A stretch of 64,000 bases of DNA. Source: Diphasiastrum complanatum. Taxonomy: Eukaryota > Streptophyta > Lycopodiopsida > Lycopodiales > Lycopodiaceae. Positions 36,647 through 48,419 of this stretch are shown here, one piece after another. The stretch is from the NCBI GenBank assembly GCA_029204225.1, contig CM055093.1, positions 33,740,525 through 33,804,524 on the forward strand, read 5' to 3'. The notes below the pieces were generated by a model. That model saw nothing but the letters and a program-made list of their open reading frames with translations, was not told where the DNA came from and did no database searches. Position 1 is the stretch's first letter; each line of letters starts with the position of its first letter. Both the position numbers and the translations under genes were made by a program.

Positions 36647-38168
36647 ATGGGGATCCAGGTGGTGGAGGTTCGGTCTGTCTCAACAGTTCTGCCAGCCAAA
36701 CCAACACCTCCCACAGATAGATACTTTCTTTCAAACCTTGACCAAGTCTTTTCTGGGCAATGGTACATGAACACGGTCTATTACTTTCCTCCTCCAGAGA
36801 TCTCCGATCCTCAAAAGCTTGTGGACAGTTTGAAGGAATCCCTTTCCAAAACCTTAGTGCACTATCCAGTGTTGTCAGGGAGGGTTAAAACTGGCGAGGA
36901 TGGCAGACTTGAGGTAGATTTTAATGATGAAGGTGTTCCTTTTAAAGAAGCCCATGTTCATGCGAGGTTTGATGATTGGGAAGACATTAAAGACTGTCCC
37001 TTTGAGCTGGAACTTAATACAGAGGATACAACTATCTCTGACTATAGCATATCTCCACTCTTGAGGATCCAGGTGCATTGATGTTGTTTACAATTGACAG
37101 CAAGCATGTAAAGCCTTTTTCCATAAAATCAGGCTGTTTAAACATCTTTGAAGGTTTAGTATGCTAATACTGTCTGCGTTTGTGTCTTGTCAGATTAACA
37201 TTTTTCGCTGTGGAGGTATTGCTGTGGGTTTCAGCTGGGCACATGCCATTGCTGATGGGTGGGCAGCTACAGAGTTTGTGAAGGCCTGGTCAGAAGTCCA
37301 TCAAACCATTCCCATTTCTAAACCCCCTCACTTTGTTTCCACCCTACTAGAGGCCCGCAATCCGCCGCAAGTAACGCACTCCATGAAGGATTACCTCTCC
37401 ACAGAGAAATTAGTGGATTCAGCTAGTGTTAACAACCAAATTCCTGAAGGAACACCCTCATATCAGACCATTGTTTTTCGTTTGAGTACTCACCAAGTCG
37501 ATGATTTGATCGACGAGGTCCAGGGAGGTCCATGGAAGTATGGAACGGTAACAGCATTTGAAGCAGTGGCTGCATTTACGTGGAAGGTGATGACAGAGGC
37601 CAGGGATCTACCTGGCTCCATGATCACCAAATATGTATACCCAATAAGCTGCCGACAGCGCTGGGAACCACAGCTTCCTGATGGCTATTTTGGTAATGCA
37701 GCTCATATGTCATGCTTACCTCTGAAGGCAGGTGACATAAAGAAAAATCACATCTCATACACTGCTAAGGTCATACATGATGACATTGCTCAAACAGACA
37801 CAAAGTACCTCAAATCTGCCATGGATTGGATGCAAATTGAACTGGGAAAAGGAAGAGATATTGGTTTTAACTGTGACTACTACTCAGGTGCAGATGTGCA
37901 GAGTACTAGCTTTATTCATTTTCCAATTTATGAGACAGACTTTGGGTGGGGTAAGCCCTTATACTACTCATTTCCAATTCAGGATTTGTTTGGAGATGGA
38001 CTTGCATTGGTGTTGCCTGCACCCGAGAGTGGTCGGAGTAGATGTGTGCCAATTTCCATGAAGCAGGAACACATGAAGAGGTTGTTTGAGAATGAGCTAT
38101 TCCTTAAATTCCAGCCCAATCTGAAAAATTACGAATACTGCACTAAACGATTCACTCTACCAGCTTGA
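36647..38168 (+). CDS. BAHD acyltransferase (HCT/spermidine-transferase-like)
   Basis: BAHD enzymes transfer acyl groups from CoA thioesters to alcohols or amines in the cytosol (phenolic esters, polyamine conjugates, surface lipids). Exon 1 is 36647-37072 and exon 2 is 37194-38168, with a 121-bp phase-0 intron; a TGCTAAT branch-point-like sequence lies 25-30 bp before the acceptor. The product is about 466 residues, near the family norm. N-terminal VLPAKPTPPTDRYFLSNLDQ is typical. The catalytic HXXXD is HAIAD in SWAHAIADGW, about residue 157-164, and the structural DFGWG is present as ETDFGWGKPLYY near residue 394. YFGNA and VLPAPESG are further family blocks. No stop or frameshift is seen. 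The N-terminal and HXXXD regions resemble hydroxycinnamoyl transferases; the acceptor cannot be told from sequence. The intron just before the HXXXD exon fits a position common in the family. It is probably a functional gene in a repeat-rich setting. Confidence 0.92.
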
Positions 38169-38865
38169 ATTTTCAATCTTCTTTCTATGCAATATTGGCT
38201 TTTGAATCGATTGAAGCAGGGAAATATACATTCTCGAAGTGGCATTTGTTGTGTGTACTTAATGAAATTGCTCATATTCCTATGGCAGATTATTCTGTTG
38301 AGACAAGATGCTAGATTGAAAATTCAGACGTTGGAGACAAGATTAGTGGTCTAATTCCGTTCTAAAACTTTAGTTTTTGTTTCTATCATACTGCAAATTC
38401 AGGCATGGATGCTGAAGCTCTTTTGAAAAAAAATCAAAAAGCCTGGTTAGCTGTCAGTGTTTGTTCTAGACTGAACTCATTACGCGAAAATCTGGATAAA
38501 ATCTGCGACATGCCCACCGCTGATTGCTGCCCAGTTGCTTTCAAACCATCCTAAAGATCAATCAACACAGCTACATGCTGTTTGATCAGATGTTTACAGA
38601 AAGCTGATCTAATCCGCACAGCTATCTGCTGGTTGCACCGCTGTCCACAAGCTTTTCCTGTTTTTTCTCACGCGAATTGACCAACAAACAACGGCGACGA
38701 TAGCGCGAATGAATGAAGGCGTTTGTTGGGTCTGCACATGGAGGGTGTAAAGCAAAGGCGATCGCTCACGAACTGGAGAAGAGAATTCGAACAAAGAGAG
38801 ACATGCAAGAACGCACGCACGTAGGCAGCAAGAAAAAATATAGACATGCTTAGAGAAATGCGCGC

Positions 38866-38905
<40 letters not shown>

Positions 38906-39041
38906 CGAGAGCGAGAGCGAGAGAGAGAGATAGACGCGTAGACCGGGTGAGTCATGTCATTGATGACATGGAATTTTTGTTTTTATTTTTTTTAAATGAT
39001 GATGCCGAATTTTCTCCATCCAAAGAACTTTAAAATAGGTA
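38169..39041. other. 3' flank of BAHD gene
   Basis: Probable 3' UTR, then unassigned sequence with an AG-rich run near the end. No AATAAA was seen soon after the stop; taatgaaatt near 38259 is a possible weak poly(A) signal. Confidence 0.4.
38871..38931. repeat. (AG)16 microsatellite with degenerate tail
   Basis: A pure AG run at 38871-38902 is followed by interrupted GCGAGA units to about 38931. It lies about 110 bp from the broken end of the gypsy element at 39041. Confidence 0.9.
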
Positions 39042-40007
39042 TTAGCTGACCTTATAAACAAGATGAACCCCAACCCCAATCGAAAGATCGAGTTGATAAG
39101 CGACCGAGTTGATTTTCTTTACAACCTTATAAGGTCCGTTGTATCGAGGAGATAGCTTATGGCATCCGAAGTACCTTGGAATCTTTAGGGATTTTAAGAT
39201 ACACCCAGGTTCCGACCTCAATATCTCAAGGCAAGCGACCATGGTTAGCATAAAATTGAACTCTATCCTAAGCGGTTTTCATGCTTTCCTTGGCCACTAG
39301 TAGCATTTCTTGCATATCTTGCAGGAAATCTACTGCAGCCTGCACCTTGAGACCTTTGAGTATGACCGAAACTGGAGAATGAGATTGAAAGCCATACATC
39401 AGCATAAAAGGACTGAATTCGGCGGCAGAATGCTTGGCACTATTGTGCGCTAATTCAACCATTGGGAGATACTTTTTCCAATCAGACTGTCGGTGAGAAA
39501 CATATGCTCTAAGCATATATTCTAATGTCTAGTTGACACGTCTGGTTTGCCCATCAGATTCTGGGTGATTCGAAGAACTAAGACTAATGGTTGTTTCAAG
39601 TTTTTCAAAAATTGCTTGCCAGAACTTGCCACTGAACTTGGAGTCTCGATCACTAACAATATCATTCGACAAACCATACAATCTGAACAACTTTTTATCG
39701 AAAAGTTGGGCTAGCTCAGATGCCTTGATAGTTAATTTAGTTGGTATAAATTGCGCCATCTTAACGCCTGTCAACCACCACCCAAATGGCATCGGGTTTT
39801 AGGGAGTCCAACCACAAAATCCATTGAAATACTTTCCCATTTTTTACTGGGAATTTCCAAGGGATGTAGAAGACCCGCAACTTTGCGTCTTTCTGCTTTG
39901 TTTTGCTGGCATTGTTCACAACTTTGAACGTATGCCTCTACATGACCTTTTATCTTAGGTCGGAGAAAATTCTGCCTAACAAGGTTATGCATGGGTGACC
40001 AGCACAA
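39042..40007 (-). pseudogene. Ty3/gypsy integrase (zinc, core and GPY parts)
   Basis: Right to left on the minus strand: a zinc-binding part with VQSCEQCQQNKAERRK (HHCC type), then WESISMDFVVGLPKT with the first catalytic Asp, then FIPTKLTIKASELAQLF, SNDIVSDRDSKFSGKFW with the second Asp, and SSNHPESDGQTRRVN, where the third acidic residue has become Arg (usual form DGQTERVN). The C-terminal block KLSPRYNGPYKVVKKINSVA is the GPY/F domain. It ends abruptly after HLVYKVS at about 39048; the chromodomain is absent. Several frame changes separate the parts. Confidence 0.85.
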
Positions 40008-41084
40008 GGGTTGTCATGACACTGTTGCAGGATTTGGGCCCGCAAGTCCTCCCGATCCGGCACACAAACCTTTCCCTTCCGGAAAAGCAGGCCATTCCTT
40101 ATGGAATAGTCTTCAAGTATCTTATCATTTCGGGATTACTTGGGATCCTGCATCCCAAGGTCATTACTAGATCTAGAATTTCCTGTTAGGACATCTAGCC
40201 AGATGCGACCAAAAAACCTATCGGTTTGACAAAGCTCCTATAGTGAAAGATACAAATCAGATTGGATCTCATCAAAGCATAACTGATTAATCTCTCCATT
40301 CCAACTCAAGGCATTGGCAACACAGTTCGACGTACCTTTACGATACTTAATGTCAAACACAAATTCCTGAATGAGTTCCGACCATCTAGCCTTACGACCA
40401 CGAAGGTCCTTAGCATCACAAATATACTTAAGGGATTGTGAACAATCATTACCGTAAATCTCGCACCGTAAAGATAATGCCTCCAGATTTTTAACGTGTG
40501 AATGCTTGCAAAAAGCTTCTTCTCATAGGTAGAATACCTAGTCTGAGCAGGATCCAGCTTCTTGCTTTCAAAAGCAACTGGTCTACCATCCTAATAAAGG
40601 ACCGCTCCTACAGCAAAGTCGCTAGCATCCGTATCCACCACAAAAGGTCGGTTAGGATCGACAATGTGTAAAATTGGAGCCGTAGAACACATTGCTTGAG
40701 AGTCTCAAAACTCTCATTCATTTCATCAATCCATGTTATCTATGGACTTTTTCTGCAGCTACATTTTTTCTTCACCCCCTTAAGAATGTTCATCAAGGGC
40801 AATGCTATTAAGGCATATTCCAAAATGAACTTTTGAAAGAATCCTATGAATCTTGTGAAAGAATCCTATGAATTTCACATCACGAATTGTCAAAGGTCTC
40901 GGCCATTCTCGTACCTTACGGACTTTGTCATAATCGATTTCAAGACCTTTATCCGATATGACATGGCCCAGCTATTTGAGTTTAGTTTGGAAGAACTCAC
41001 ATTTCGACTCCTTAGCATAGAGCTTTTCTTGCCTTAGAAGATCCAAGACAATACGAAAATGTTCCTTATGCTCTGACTATAAAT
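40008..41084 (-). pseudogene. Gypsy RNase H and end of RT, degenerate
   Basis: The minus strand at about 40480-40660 reads [15 protein letters not shown], then GRPVAFESKKLDPAQTRYST, then KIWRHYLYGARF, the gypsy RNase H order. Several stops and frameshifts interrupt it. Right of this, the RT thumb and connection region is recognisable only in pieces. Confidence 0.75.
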
Positions 41085-42110
41085 TTATATGTCGTCCAAA
41101 TACACCAACACAAACTTTCCTAGATATGGACGAAGAATATCATTCATCATCTGCTGAAAAGTGGCAGGCGTATTCGTGAGTCCAAAAGGTAAGACTAAAA
41201 ACTCATAATGGCCATACCTGGATCGAAGTCCAATCTTAGGAACATTTTTGTTCCTAATCCTTATCTGATGATAACCTGATCTAAGATCAATCTTGGAGAA
41301 ATACTTAGCTCCATTCAGACGATCCATAAGATCATCCATCCTAGGCAAGGGATATATGTTCTTGATAGTTAAATCATTTATCTTTTTAAATTCACTACAC
41401 AAATGTGTGTCGCCATCCTTTTTACTAACTAAAAGGATTGGTGCTCCCCAGGGGGACTTACTAGGCCGAATATGGCCCATCCTAAGGAGTTCTTGTAATT
41501 GCTTATAAATTTCATCCTTTTCCTTGATGCTAACCCTGTATGAAAAAAGAGATACATGTTGGCTTCCAGGAAGCAACTCTATCTGATGGTTAACACCCCT
41601 TTGGGGAGGTAGGCCATCAGGGAGCTTATCAAGAAAAACATCTTTATACTCTTGCCTAAGCTTGTTAAATATTATTCCTTTAGGTGAGTTAACACTTGAG
41701 GGATTATTTACAAGCACATTCAAAGGCAAGTGTGATAAATCAATATTTAGACTCTGGACTGCATGGTCATCCACATAAATTTCATCTTTCAAAAAACAAA
41801 GATAAATTTTATTACCAGAATCTTTCAAATATTCAACAATTTCTAAAGTAGAAACCAAAGGATCAAAAGGCCTATTTACATCGCCTTTTAGCTCAACCAA
41901 GGAGCCCTTATGCAAAATGGAAATACTATGTGTAACATTACCCTTTTTTAAAGACTCATTCTTAGAATAAAACCATTCTTTTCCTAAGATTATGTCTACG
42001 CTATCCAAATTCATAATATGAAAATCTAGCGGCTCAACATAATCTTGAATCTGAAGCGGCAACTGAGGAACAAGCTAATCCCAAGCTTGACGATCTTCCC
42101 CCGACACCAT
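41085..42110 (-). pseudogene. Gypsy protease end and reverse transcriptase
   Basis: A 325-residue frame (42062-41085) starts inside the protease region ([20 protein letters not shown]; the catalytic D[ST]GA is missing) and continues through [20 protein letters not shown] to [75 protein letters not shown] and the catalytic VYLDDI. The frame is broken by a stop directly after YLDDI. It is the best-preserved part of this element and the same family as the remnant at 11.9-12.9 kb. Confidence 0.9.
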
Positions 42111-42470
42111 TTTCACCACATATAAGTGATTACTTGGCTTCTCCTTTGACCTTACTTGAGTCTAAAGACTCCTGCAAAAACGAATCTATAACATCTTTGC
42201 CAAATAACCCTCATCGGGAACCGGTCCTTCTTTTCGTCCGAAAAGAATTCCAGATTGAACATTGGATAAACACCAACGGACCGCGAGTGTGTCCAAGAAC
42301 GCCACTCTTGCTCGGTCGCGGCATGCTTGGCTTGCATTTCTAGGATTTGATTTTGAAGCAGATTCAGGGCCTGTACGAGCTGGTTAATATCTATATCAGG
42401 AGGAGGAAGGTGGTGAAGACAGTCCTTCACCCGAGGACATGGTAGGATCCATGGCGTTCTAAGAAAGGAG
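42111..42470 (-). pseudogene. Gypsy gag N-terminal remnant
   Basis: A minus-strand ATG near 42450 lies in a frame starting MDPTMSS, and an overlapping frame (42430-42152) reads DININQLVQALNLLQNQILEM, a coiled-coil-like segment typical of the start of gypsy gag. The main gag domain and zinc knuckle are missing: protease-region sequence follows within about 50 bp, so most of gag has been deleted. Confidence 0.55.
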
Positions 42471-43965
42471 ACAAAGGAAAAACAGCAAGAGCTTCGTAAT
42501 AAAGTGGCATAGGGAGCTCGAGAGATCTACTCAAGGAGACTAGGCCACAACTAAACTCCTCAATGATGGAAATGGAGCCTTTACCCCCATCCTACTCCTT
42601 TTCCTTCCTAAAAAGCCTTGCTGGGTGGCAGGCCTTATGGATGCCACCTAGCAAGCACATGGGCCCTAATAACAAATGGCATTCTCTTATGGGGTTCATC
42701 TACCCTCACAACACATGGCTACCACCCTCCCTATGCCACCTCACCCAAGGGTCACTTGGGTCACGTCCCCACCCACCTTTTGGGTAACCGCCTTAATCTC
42801 TTGGCCTTATGGCCCAAAGACACACCTAAATCTCCTCTAAGGCTTGTCCTTAGGCTTAGGAGAAGGTGCTGGTACAATAGTACGTTCCAGAGGAGGTGTT
42901 GGAGGAAAATAATCAAATTTCTTCCCAAAAAGTGAAGAAGATGAAGGATTTGCAATTTTGTGTGTGTGTGTGTGTAGGTGGAGGTTTACAAGGAGGTGGA
43001 TTAAGCCCAAGAAAGAGGCTGAGAAAGATAGAAAGAAGGGCACACATGTCTGTACTTGCAGCAAGTACAGCTTGCAAATATTGTTGTGTACTTCTCTTTT
43101 GTTTCCCCTCTTCGTAAAAATTTACTAAGGCAAAAGCCATGGTTTTGTATAGCTTTATGTGTTTTGAATCTTAGAAAATAAACTTTTCAACCTTAGAATT
43201 CAACTTATAAACTCAAGGTTAAGTTTATTTTAAAACTTTGAGAACTTTACAAAGTTTTCTATGAAAACTTTAAAACAAAACTTTGCGAACAAAGTTAAAT
43301 ATGTATTCATGAAAGTACAAACGGTTTTATTAGTTTTTATTCACAAAGTTTTGCAAAGTTTCAAAGTTCACAAAACTTTGAATAACAAGTTCGTTTTATA
43401 AAGTTTACTAATCTTTCAAACTTTGTTTAATAGGCAACCATCACATCAAAGAGATAAGTACTTTTTAAAAGTACTAGATGTGATGAAGGACATGGGAGGG
43501 AGTTAAGTCTCCACTCCCACTAACTATTTCTTCCCCCTGCGGCTGTGTCAGGTTGCAGTTCGCGCGTACAAGAAAATTCGTAACATCGTACGTACCGCGC
43601 GCGCACGCAGGTGCTTGGCAAAATAATTTTTTTTTTCAAAAAAAATTTGGCATCAAGAAAAAACCAGAAAGCAAAAAAAAAATTTTGACTTCCGACTTCC
43701 GAATCCCAAAATAAGGCCAATTAACGAAGTCGGCTTTTGAAGTTTTTAAAATGGTAAAAAATCTCAAAAAAATCGACAAACTTTCATCATAGTTAGCAAA
43801 GGTGGCTCGTTTTCAATCAAAACGGCCTCGGATTGAGATGAACCAAAAAGCAAAGTTGTTCAGTTCGATTCAACAAATTCAATTAAGCCTTCAGAAAACA
43901 TCAACTAAAAGCTTAAGCCAACCAAAAATGTAAGTAGAAGCGATTGCACCTTATTCACAATGATC
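42471..43965 (-). mobile_element. Gypsy leader, minus strand
   Basis: The non-coding sequence between the primer-binding site and gag is unusually long (about 1.5 kb). It contains a (TG)n run (42957-42974), an AT-rich segment at 43141-43440 crowded with AAAGTTT/AAACTTT words, and a GC-rich patch with CGCGCG (43598). None of the short frames in it shows a motif. Confidence 0.55.
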
Positions 43966-43981
43966 GGTGGCTCTGATACCA
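43966..43981 (-). other. Primer-binding site (tRNA-iMet type)
   Basis: The minus strand reads TGGTATCAGAGCCACC, a perfect match to the usual initiator-Met site over its first 12 bases, two bases from the LTR that starts at 43984. Confidence 0.9.
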
Positions 43982-43983
43982 AA

Positions 43984-44199
43984 TGTTAGAATCCCCATCG
44001 TTGTGCCGGTCATTGCTAAAACACAAACAGGTGACGAACACTACGTTATCACCCAACCATAGAGGTACTGCCACCTCACCCCTGTGCACTGGAGCTACAT
44101 ACCACCATCAAGCAAGCTCGGATCTCATGTAAGCCATGGTGTCCCATACCACCATGCCTTACCCTCGAACCTCGCCTACCTACATCCTGAGGCCTAGAT
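43984..44199 (-). mobile_element. Gypsy 5' LTR, truncated (216 bp)
   Basis: It matches the first 217 bp of the 440-bp LTR at 23903 with about 15 substitutions by eye. Similarity stops abruptly after gaggcctagata (44199), so the outer half of the LTR has been lost or replaced. Confidence 0.85.
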
Positions 44200-44341
44200 A
44201 CTCGTCTTGACCTGACCACCAGTGGAAGAGCTCTTCATTCTCCAGGAGAGAATGAATACTAAGCTCATGAAGATCCACCTCTATATACATAGTCCAGGTG
44301 TGTCATCTTCGTCATTCCATCGACTTCGACTTCTCCATGTA
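44200..44341. other. Junction sequence, unassigned
   Basis: Short sequence between the truncated LTR and a 9-bp repeat array; nothing recognised. Confidence 0.4.
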
Positions 44342-44493
44342 TATACTCAACTTACTCGACATCATCGACTAACTCGACATCAAATCCTTCATCAACTCAT
44401 CCGACTTTGTCAACTCCATCAACTTACTCGACTTTGTCGACTTACTTAACTTCATCGACAATCCATCAAACTCTCGACAAACTCGACATCGAC
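44342..44493. repeat. Degenerate 9-bp minisatellite (about 16 units)
   Basis: Units resemble ACTCGACAT/CATCAACTT. CGAC starts at 44357, 44366, 44375, 44402, 44429, 44438, 44456, 44474 and 44483, all on one 9-base register. The open frame covering much of it is probably a by-product of the repeat period being a multiple of three. Confidence 0.75.
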
Positions 44494-44987
44494 ATTCTCT
44501 CATCAATAAAAGTTGATCCACGTACTGTTAGGCGACTTCAAAGCTAAAACACTGACAGTCCATCACTTATGTGAATAAAATATCTCCAATGGCGGTTACC
44601 TACTATAAGGTGACTGTAATTAATTAAGTAGGTAGAAAGTACTGACTTGAAAGACTTGTAAATAATATCTTTCAGTTAGTTATCTATAAAAGAGATAGTT
44701 GATTAAAGAAAAACGACTAGACGAAAGCTCTAAAATATATGCGTCTCACTGTATTGTGCTTAGCTTCACGCCCATGTACTCACTTTCTGACTTTTTAAGA
44801 GTACATTTTTGTCTATACTACGTTCTACTTCTGCTGCTATCCTACCATTATCGATATTATATCCTTGAGGAGGATTTCCTATCTTCCTACTCATCCATAG
44901 ACCAACAGTGACAATGATGAGGAGGAATCTTCATCTGATCATGATGGCTCCATGTCGTATGGATTTAGGGTTTTATTTCATGTCACA
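44494..44987. other. Unassigned
   Basis: No gene or element recognised between the minisatellite and the LTR-like repeat at 44988. Confidence 0.4.
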
Positions 44988-45236
44988 TGTCATGTGCCAT
45001 ACCTCTCAATCCAAGCAAAGCAAGCTAGAAAATGGAGGCAACCACCACACCTAGAAGAGAACCAAAGATAAGCAATAATCATAAGCTACCGCAAAGCTCA
45101 TACCAAAATGAAGCTCATAAGGAGATGGATTCCATTATGGAAGATAGAGAGTATATGGATTCATGTGATGGGACACATGAGACCTAGCAAGGTCAAATCC
45201 CAAAGCTCACATTTCACAAAGGAGGAAGTGGAGATG
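44988..45236 (-). mobile_element. LTR-like direct repeat, left copy
   Basis: It opens TGTCATGTGCCATACC and matches 47567-47817 along its length with scattered substitutions and a few indels. As the right copy has a minus-strand primer-binding site on its left, this copy would be the 3' LTR. The true LTR may extend beyond 45236, where similarity ends only because the right copy is truncated. Confidence 0.65.
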
Positions 45237-45405
45237 GGGCTCCAAGTTCTCTCAATTGAAAATGAGCCAAAAGATTCCAAAAGTGATGTCTCTTGCCTAC
45301 TTGTAGACCATAGTTGCAGCAGCAATTCTCAAGATTTGCGAATCATTGTATAAAAGAACAACAATTTGCCTTTTTTTTTTTGTTAAACTAGACAATATGG
45401 GTATC

Positions 45406-45581
<176 letters not shown>

Positions 45582-46989
45582 GAACCGTTTCTTTTCTTCC
45601 TCTCCTATTTGTCTTATTTCTAGCAATTGGCATATCAATGTAGTGCCCTCTAGTGGTGTTCAGAACTCTATTGCACCTTTACATTGACCTTTGTTTTGTT
45701 CATGCTCTATGGTTCAAATATTGGATCTTATGATAGATAGTGACATTATCCAAGTCTTCTAGTATATATCCTTAGATAAGCAAGCTCTTATTTTAGCTTT
45801 CAGCCCAAAATATATTGCATTGTATTAAATGTCTCTATTGACCAACATATTTGCTTATTATTTGATGGAAATCATTGTAATAGTTATATGTTGGGTAGAA
45901 TGCCATACTTGGCCATTTGCACATTCAAATTCTTTGATGCACTTTTGTACAAAAATTGGCCATTTTTAATTGGCAATATGACGTTCTTCACACTGCATCC
46001 AATATTGCCACCAGATTTTTTTGCAGACCTATCAAGGTACGTTCTCGCAAATAAAACGTTGTCATGGTTACTACTTGGATTTGACTAAAAATAGCTATCA
46101 AAGTTGTCTAACCATTTTCTCACGTCCTTGTGAGCAATTACGATCAAACTTATGGAAGACATTGTCTTTGTGCCAATTTGTTTCCACAATAGGCTGCGAA
46201 GGTTGATCCAAATGAGGATATTGGTAGTGATGATGTTTTGAATCACATGAATTTGGCTCATCATAAAAACCACCACTTGTAATAGCTTGATTAGACTAGT
46301 ACAACTTGTGATCTTTATATTATTTAGAATGGCTTTCATAACATCCCAAATGGTCTCCATACGAGTCACAATGATTTGATGCCCTATCATTGTGCTCCTT
46401 GTGTTGATCTCGATCTTCGTTTTCGGATTGACTATGATATCCATGCTCAAAATCAAAAATCAAAATCCATTTTCTGAATCGAAAAAGAACAAGAATTCAA
46501 AGTTTATGTAGGACTTGTGGGTTATGGGTCGATTGAGTTGAACACAATGGGAAGAAGAAATCACAATAAATGGAAAAATTCAATGCAAAGGAGAGTCAAC
46601 TATTGAGCACTGCTATAGGAAAAAATCTAAATTTCATTATGCAAGAAAATTTGCTCAGAATAAGCTCTTGATAAGCTTTCTCCACGCACTTAAAACTTGG
46701 AGTCGATAAGATGAGTGAAGATGAGTATGGTTTGCAAATTTTATTCAGAAAGATGAAAAACCACAAATGTTCACTATAAAAATTTTGAATTAAAAAGATG
46801 TGCATATTCACACGACATCAAATTCAAGCACAAATAGAATATTAGAACAAGTGCCATGAAGAAAATGCGCTCGAAATCACTACTGTAAAAAAAAAGAAAC
46901 TCCGGGGCACTTGAAATCGGTTTCAACGCAGATTGGGTAGTTGAATCTTTTAAAGAGCCCAGCCATGCTTGAAAGTGATATTGCTAGAA

Positions 46990-47053
46990 AATATATATAT
47001 ATATATATATATATCTATTTATTTATTTATCTATTTATTTATTTATTTATTTA
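46990..47053. repeat. (AT)n followed by (TTTA)n
   Basis: About 25 bp of AT repeat and then about 40 bp of TTTA/TCTA units, inside the non-coding element interior. Confidence 0.95.
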
Positions 47054-47550
47054 AAAAAAATAGAAAGAGAAACTTGCGAACCTTTCAAAATGAAAGGAGT
47101 GAAAAAAAAAACTTTACAAAGGAACAAAACTTTAGAAATGAAAATTTGAAGTGCTTCTCTCTCACACCAAAATAGAAAAAAAAAAAAATTAATTTCTGCC
47201 AATTGTGACATAGCTTCATTGAATTGATTCTGGTTTAAAATCTTATGTAAAAAAATCAAAAGAAATAACTCAAATTAGATCTGAAAAATTCAAACAAATT
47301 GAAAACCAAATTGTAATCGCATATTTCGATAGTTTTTGGAAAAATTGCAATAAATTTTGCATCTCTAACCCAAATTGCTTGCAAATTGGTGCAAATGAAA
47401 AACAAAGCTCTAAAAGGCTATGTTTAAAATGAAATCATATGACAAAAAATAGTTTTGACAGACTTCAAAATCTAAAAGTCAGAAACTAGCAAAAACAAAA
47501 GCTACAAAAGCAACAAACTCTTCAAATAAAATGAGAATCGTGGATCTTAA

Positions 47551-47562
47551 GCTCTAATGCCA
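47551..47562 (-). other. Primer-binding-site-like sequence
   Basis: The minus strand reads TGGCATTAGAGC, two differences from TGGTATCAGAGC, four bases before the LTR-like repeat that begins at 47567. Confidence 0.55.
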
Positions 47563-47566
47563 CAAA

Positions 47567-47817
47567 TGTCATGTGCCATACCTCTCAATCCAAGCGAAGC
47601 AAGCTAGGAAATGGAGGCAACCACCACACCTACATTGAAGCGAACAAAAAATGAGCAATAACCATAAGCTACCACAAAGCTCATACTAAAATGAAGCTCA
47701 AAAGGAGATGGATTTCATTATGGAAGATGGAGTGTACATAGATTCATGTGATGGGGCACACGAGACCTAGCAAGATCAAATCTCAAGGCTCACATTCACA
47801 AAGGAGGAAGAGGAGAT
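47567..47817 (-). mobile_element. LTR-like direct repeat, right copy (5' LTR)
   Basis: Starts TGTCATGTGCCATACC, with a primer-binding-like site on its left, so it is the 5' LTR of a minus-strand element. Similarity to the left copy ends at about 47817, where sequence rich in GAATCG words takes over. Confidence 0.65.
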
Positions 47818-48419
47818 TAGTGTTTTCACCCGATTCATAATCGACTTTTCAGAATTGTATGAATCGGCATGAATCGTGGTTCCAAACCGGGCCCATTACA
47901 AAAGAGTCGGAAAGAATTGGCATTTTTTTTTTTTAATGTAATGCTAGAAAACATGTCAAGTAATATCTATAATGTCTAAAATGTTTCTAAAATTTTACAT
48001 ATACGTGATTGCTACTGATTACATGCATTTGAAAGTTCGTTGTTGCTTCTAAAAAGCTGAAACTAAATTAGTGTTCATTTTTCATAGAAAATTTAAATTA
48101 GAATCATGATACTTTTGGTTTAAAGTTTGAAATTTGAATCAAAATTTAAAAGTTACAACTTAGATTGAAGCAACATCAAATAGCATTCGAACAAATAATG
48201 AAGTATATAGTGAAAACTGAATAGCTGGTATCAAACTATACACATGTCACAAATAATACATATGATATCAAAATAAGCTGAACAGTTTAGGGCAAATTGA
48301 ATCCAGAGTGACTCATGAGTCAACTGTAGTCTACTATCTGTCATAATTATGTACTAGTAGAATCTAGGTGAATCGTAAAATATCGAGTCTTGACCTAGAT
48401 TCTAGACTATGAACTATAA
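47818..48419. other. Unassigned; GATTC/GAATC-rich start
   Basis: The first 110 bp contain repeated gattcat/gaatcg words similar in style to 4770-4880. The rest is AT-rich with nothing recognised. Confidence 0.35.

Noticed and set aside
36493-36720. Upstream ATG and open frame just before the BAHD start
   Set aside because: It overlaps the BAHD start in another frame, has no motif, and is more likely 5' UTR.
24641-39041. Single 14.4-kb insertion splitting one gypsy element
   Set aside because: Not adopted as a feature because both pieces seem to hold the GPY end and their LTRs differ by about 7%; kept only as a finding.
46085-46456. 123-residue minus frame inside the non-coding LTR element
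   Set aside because: No recognisable domain and an AT-rich, Ile-rich composition typical of chance frames.
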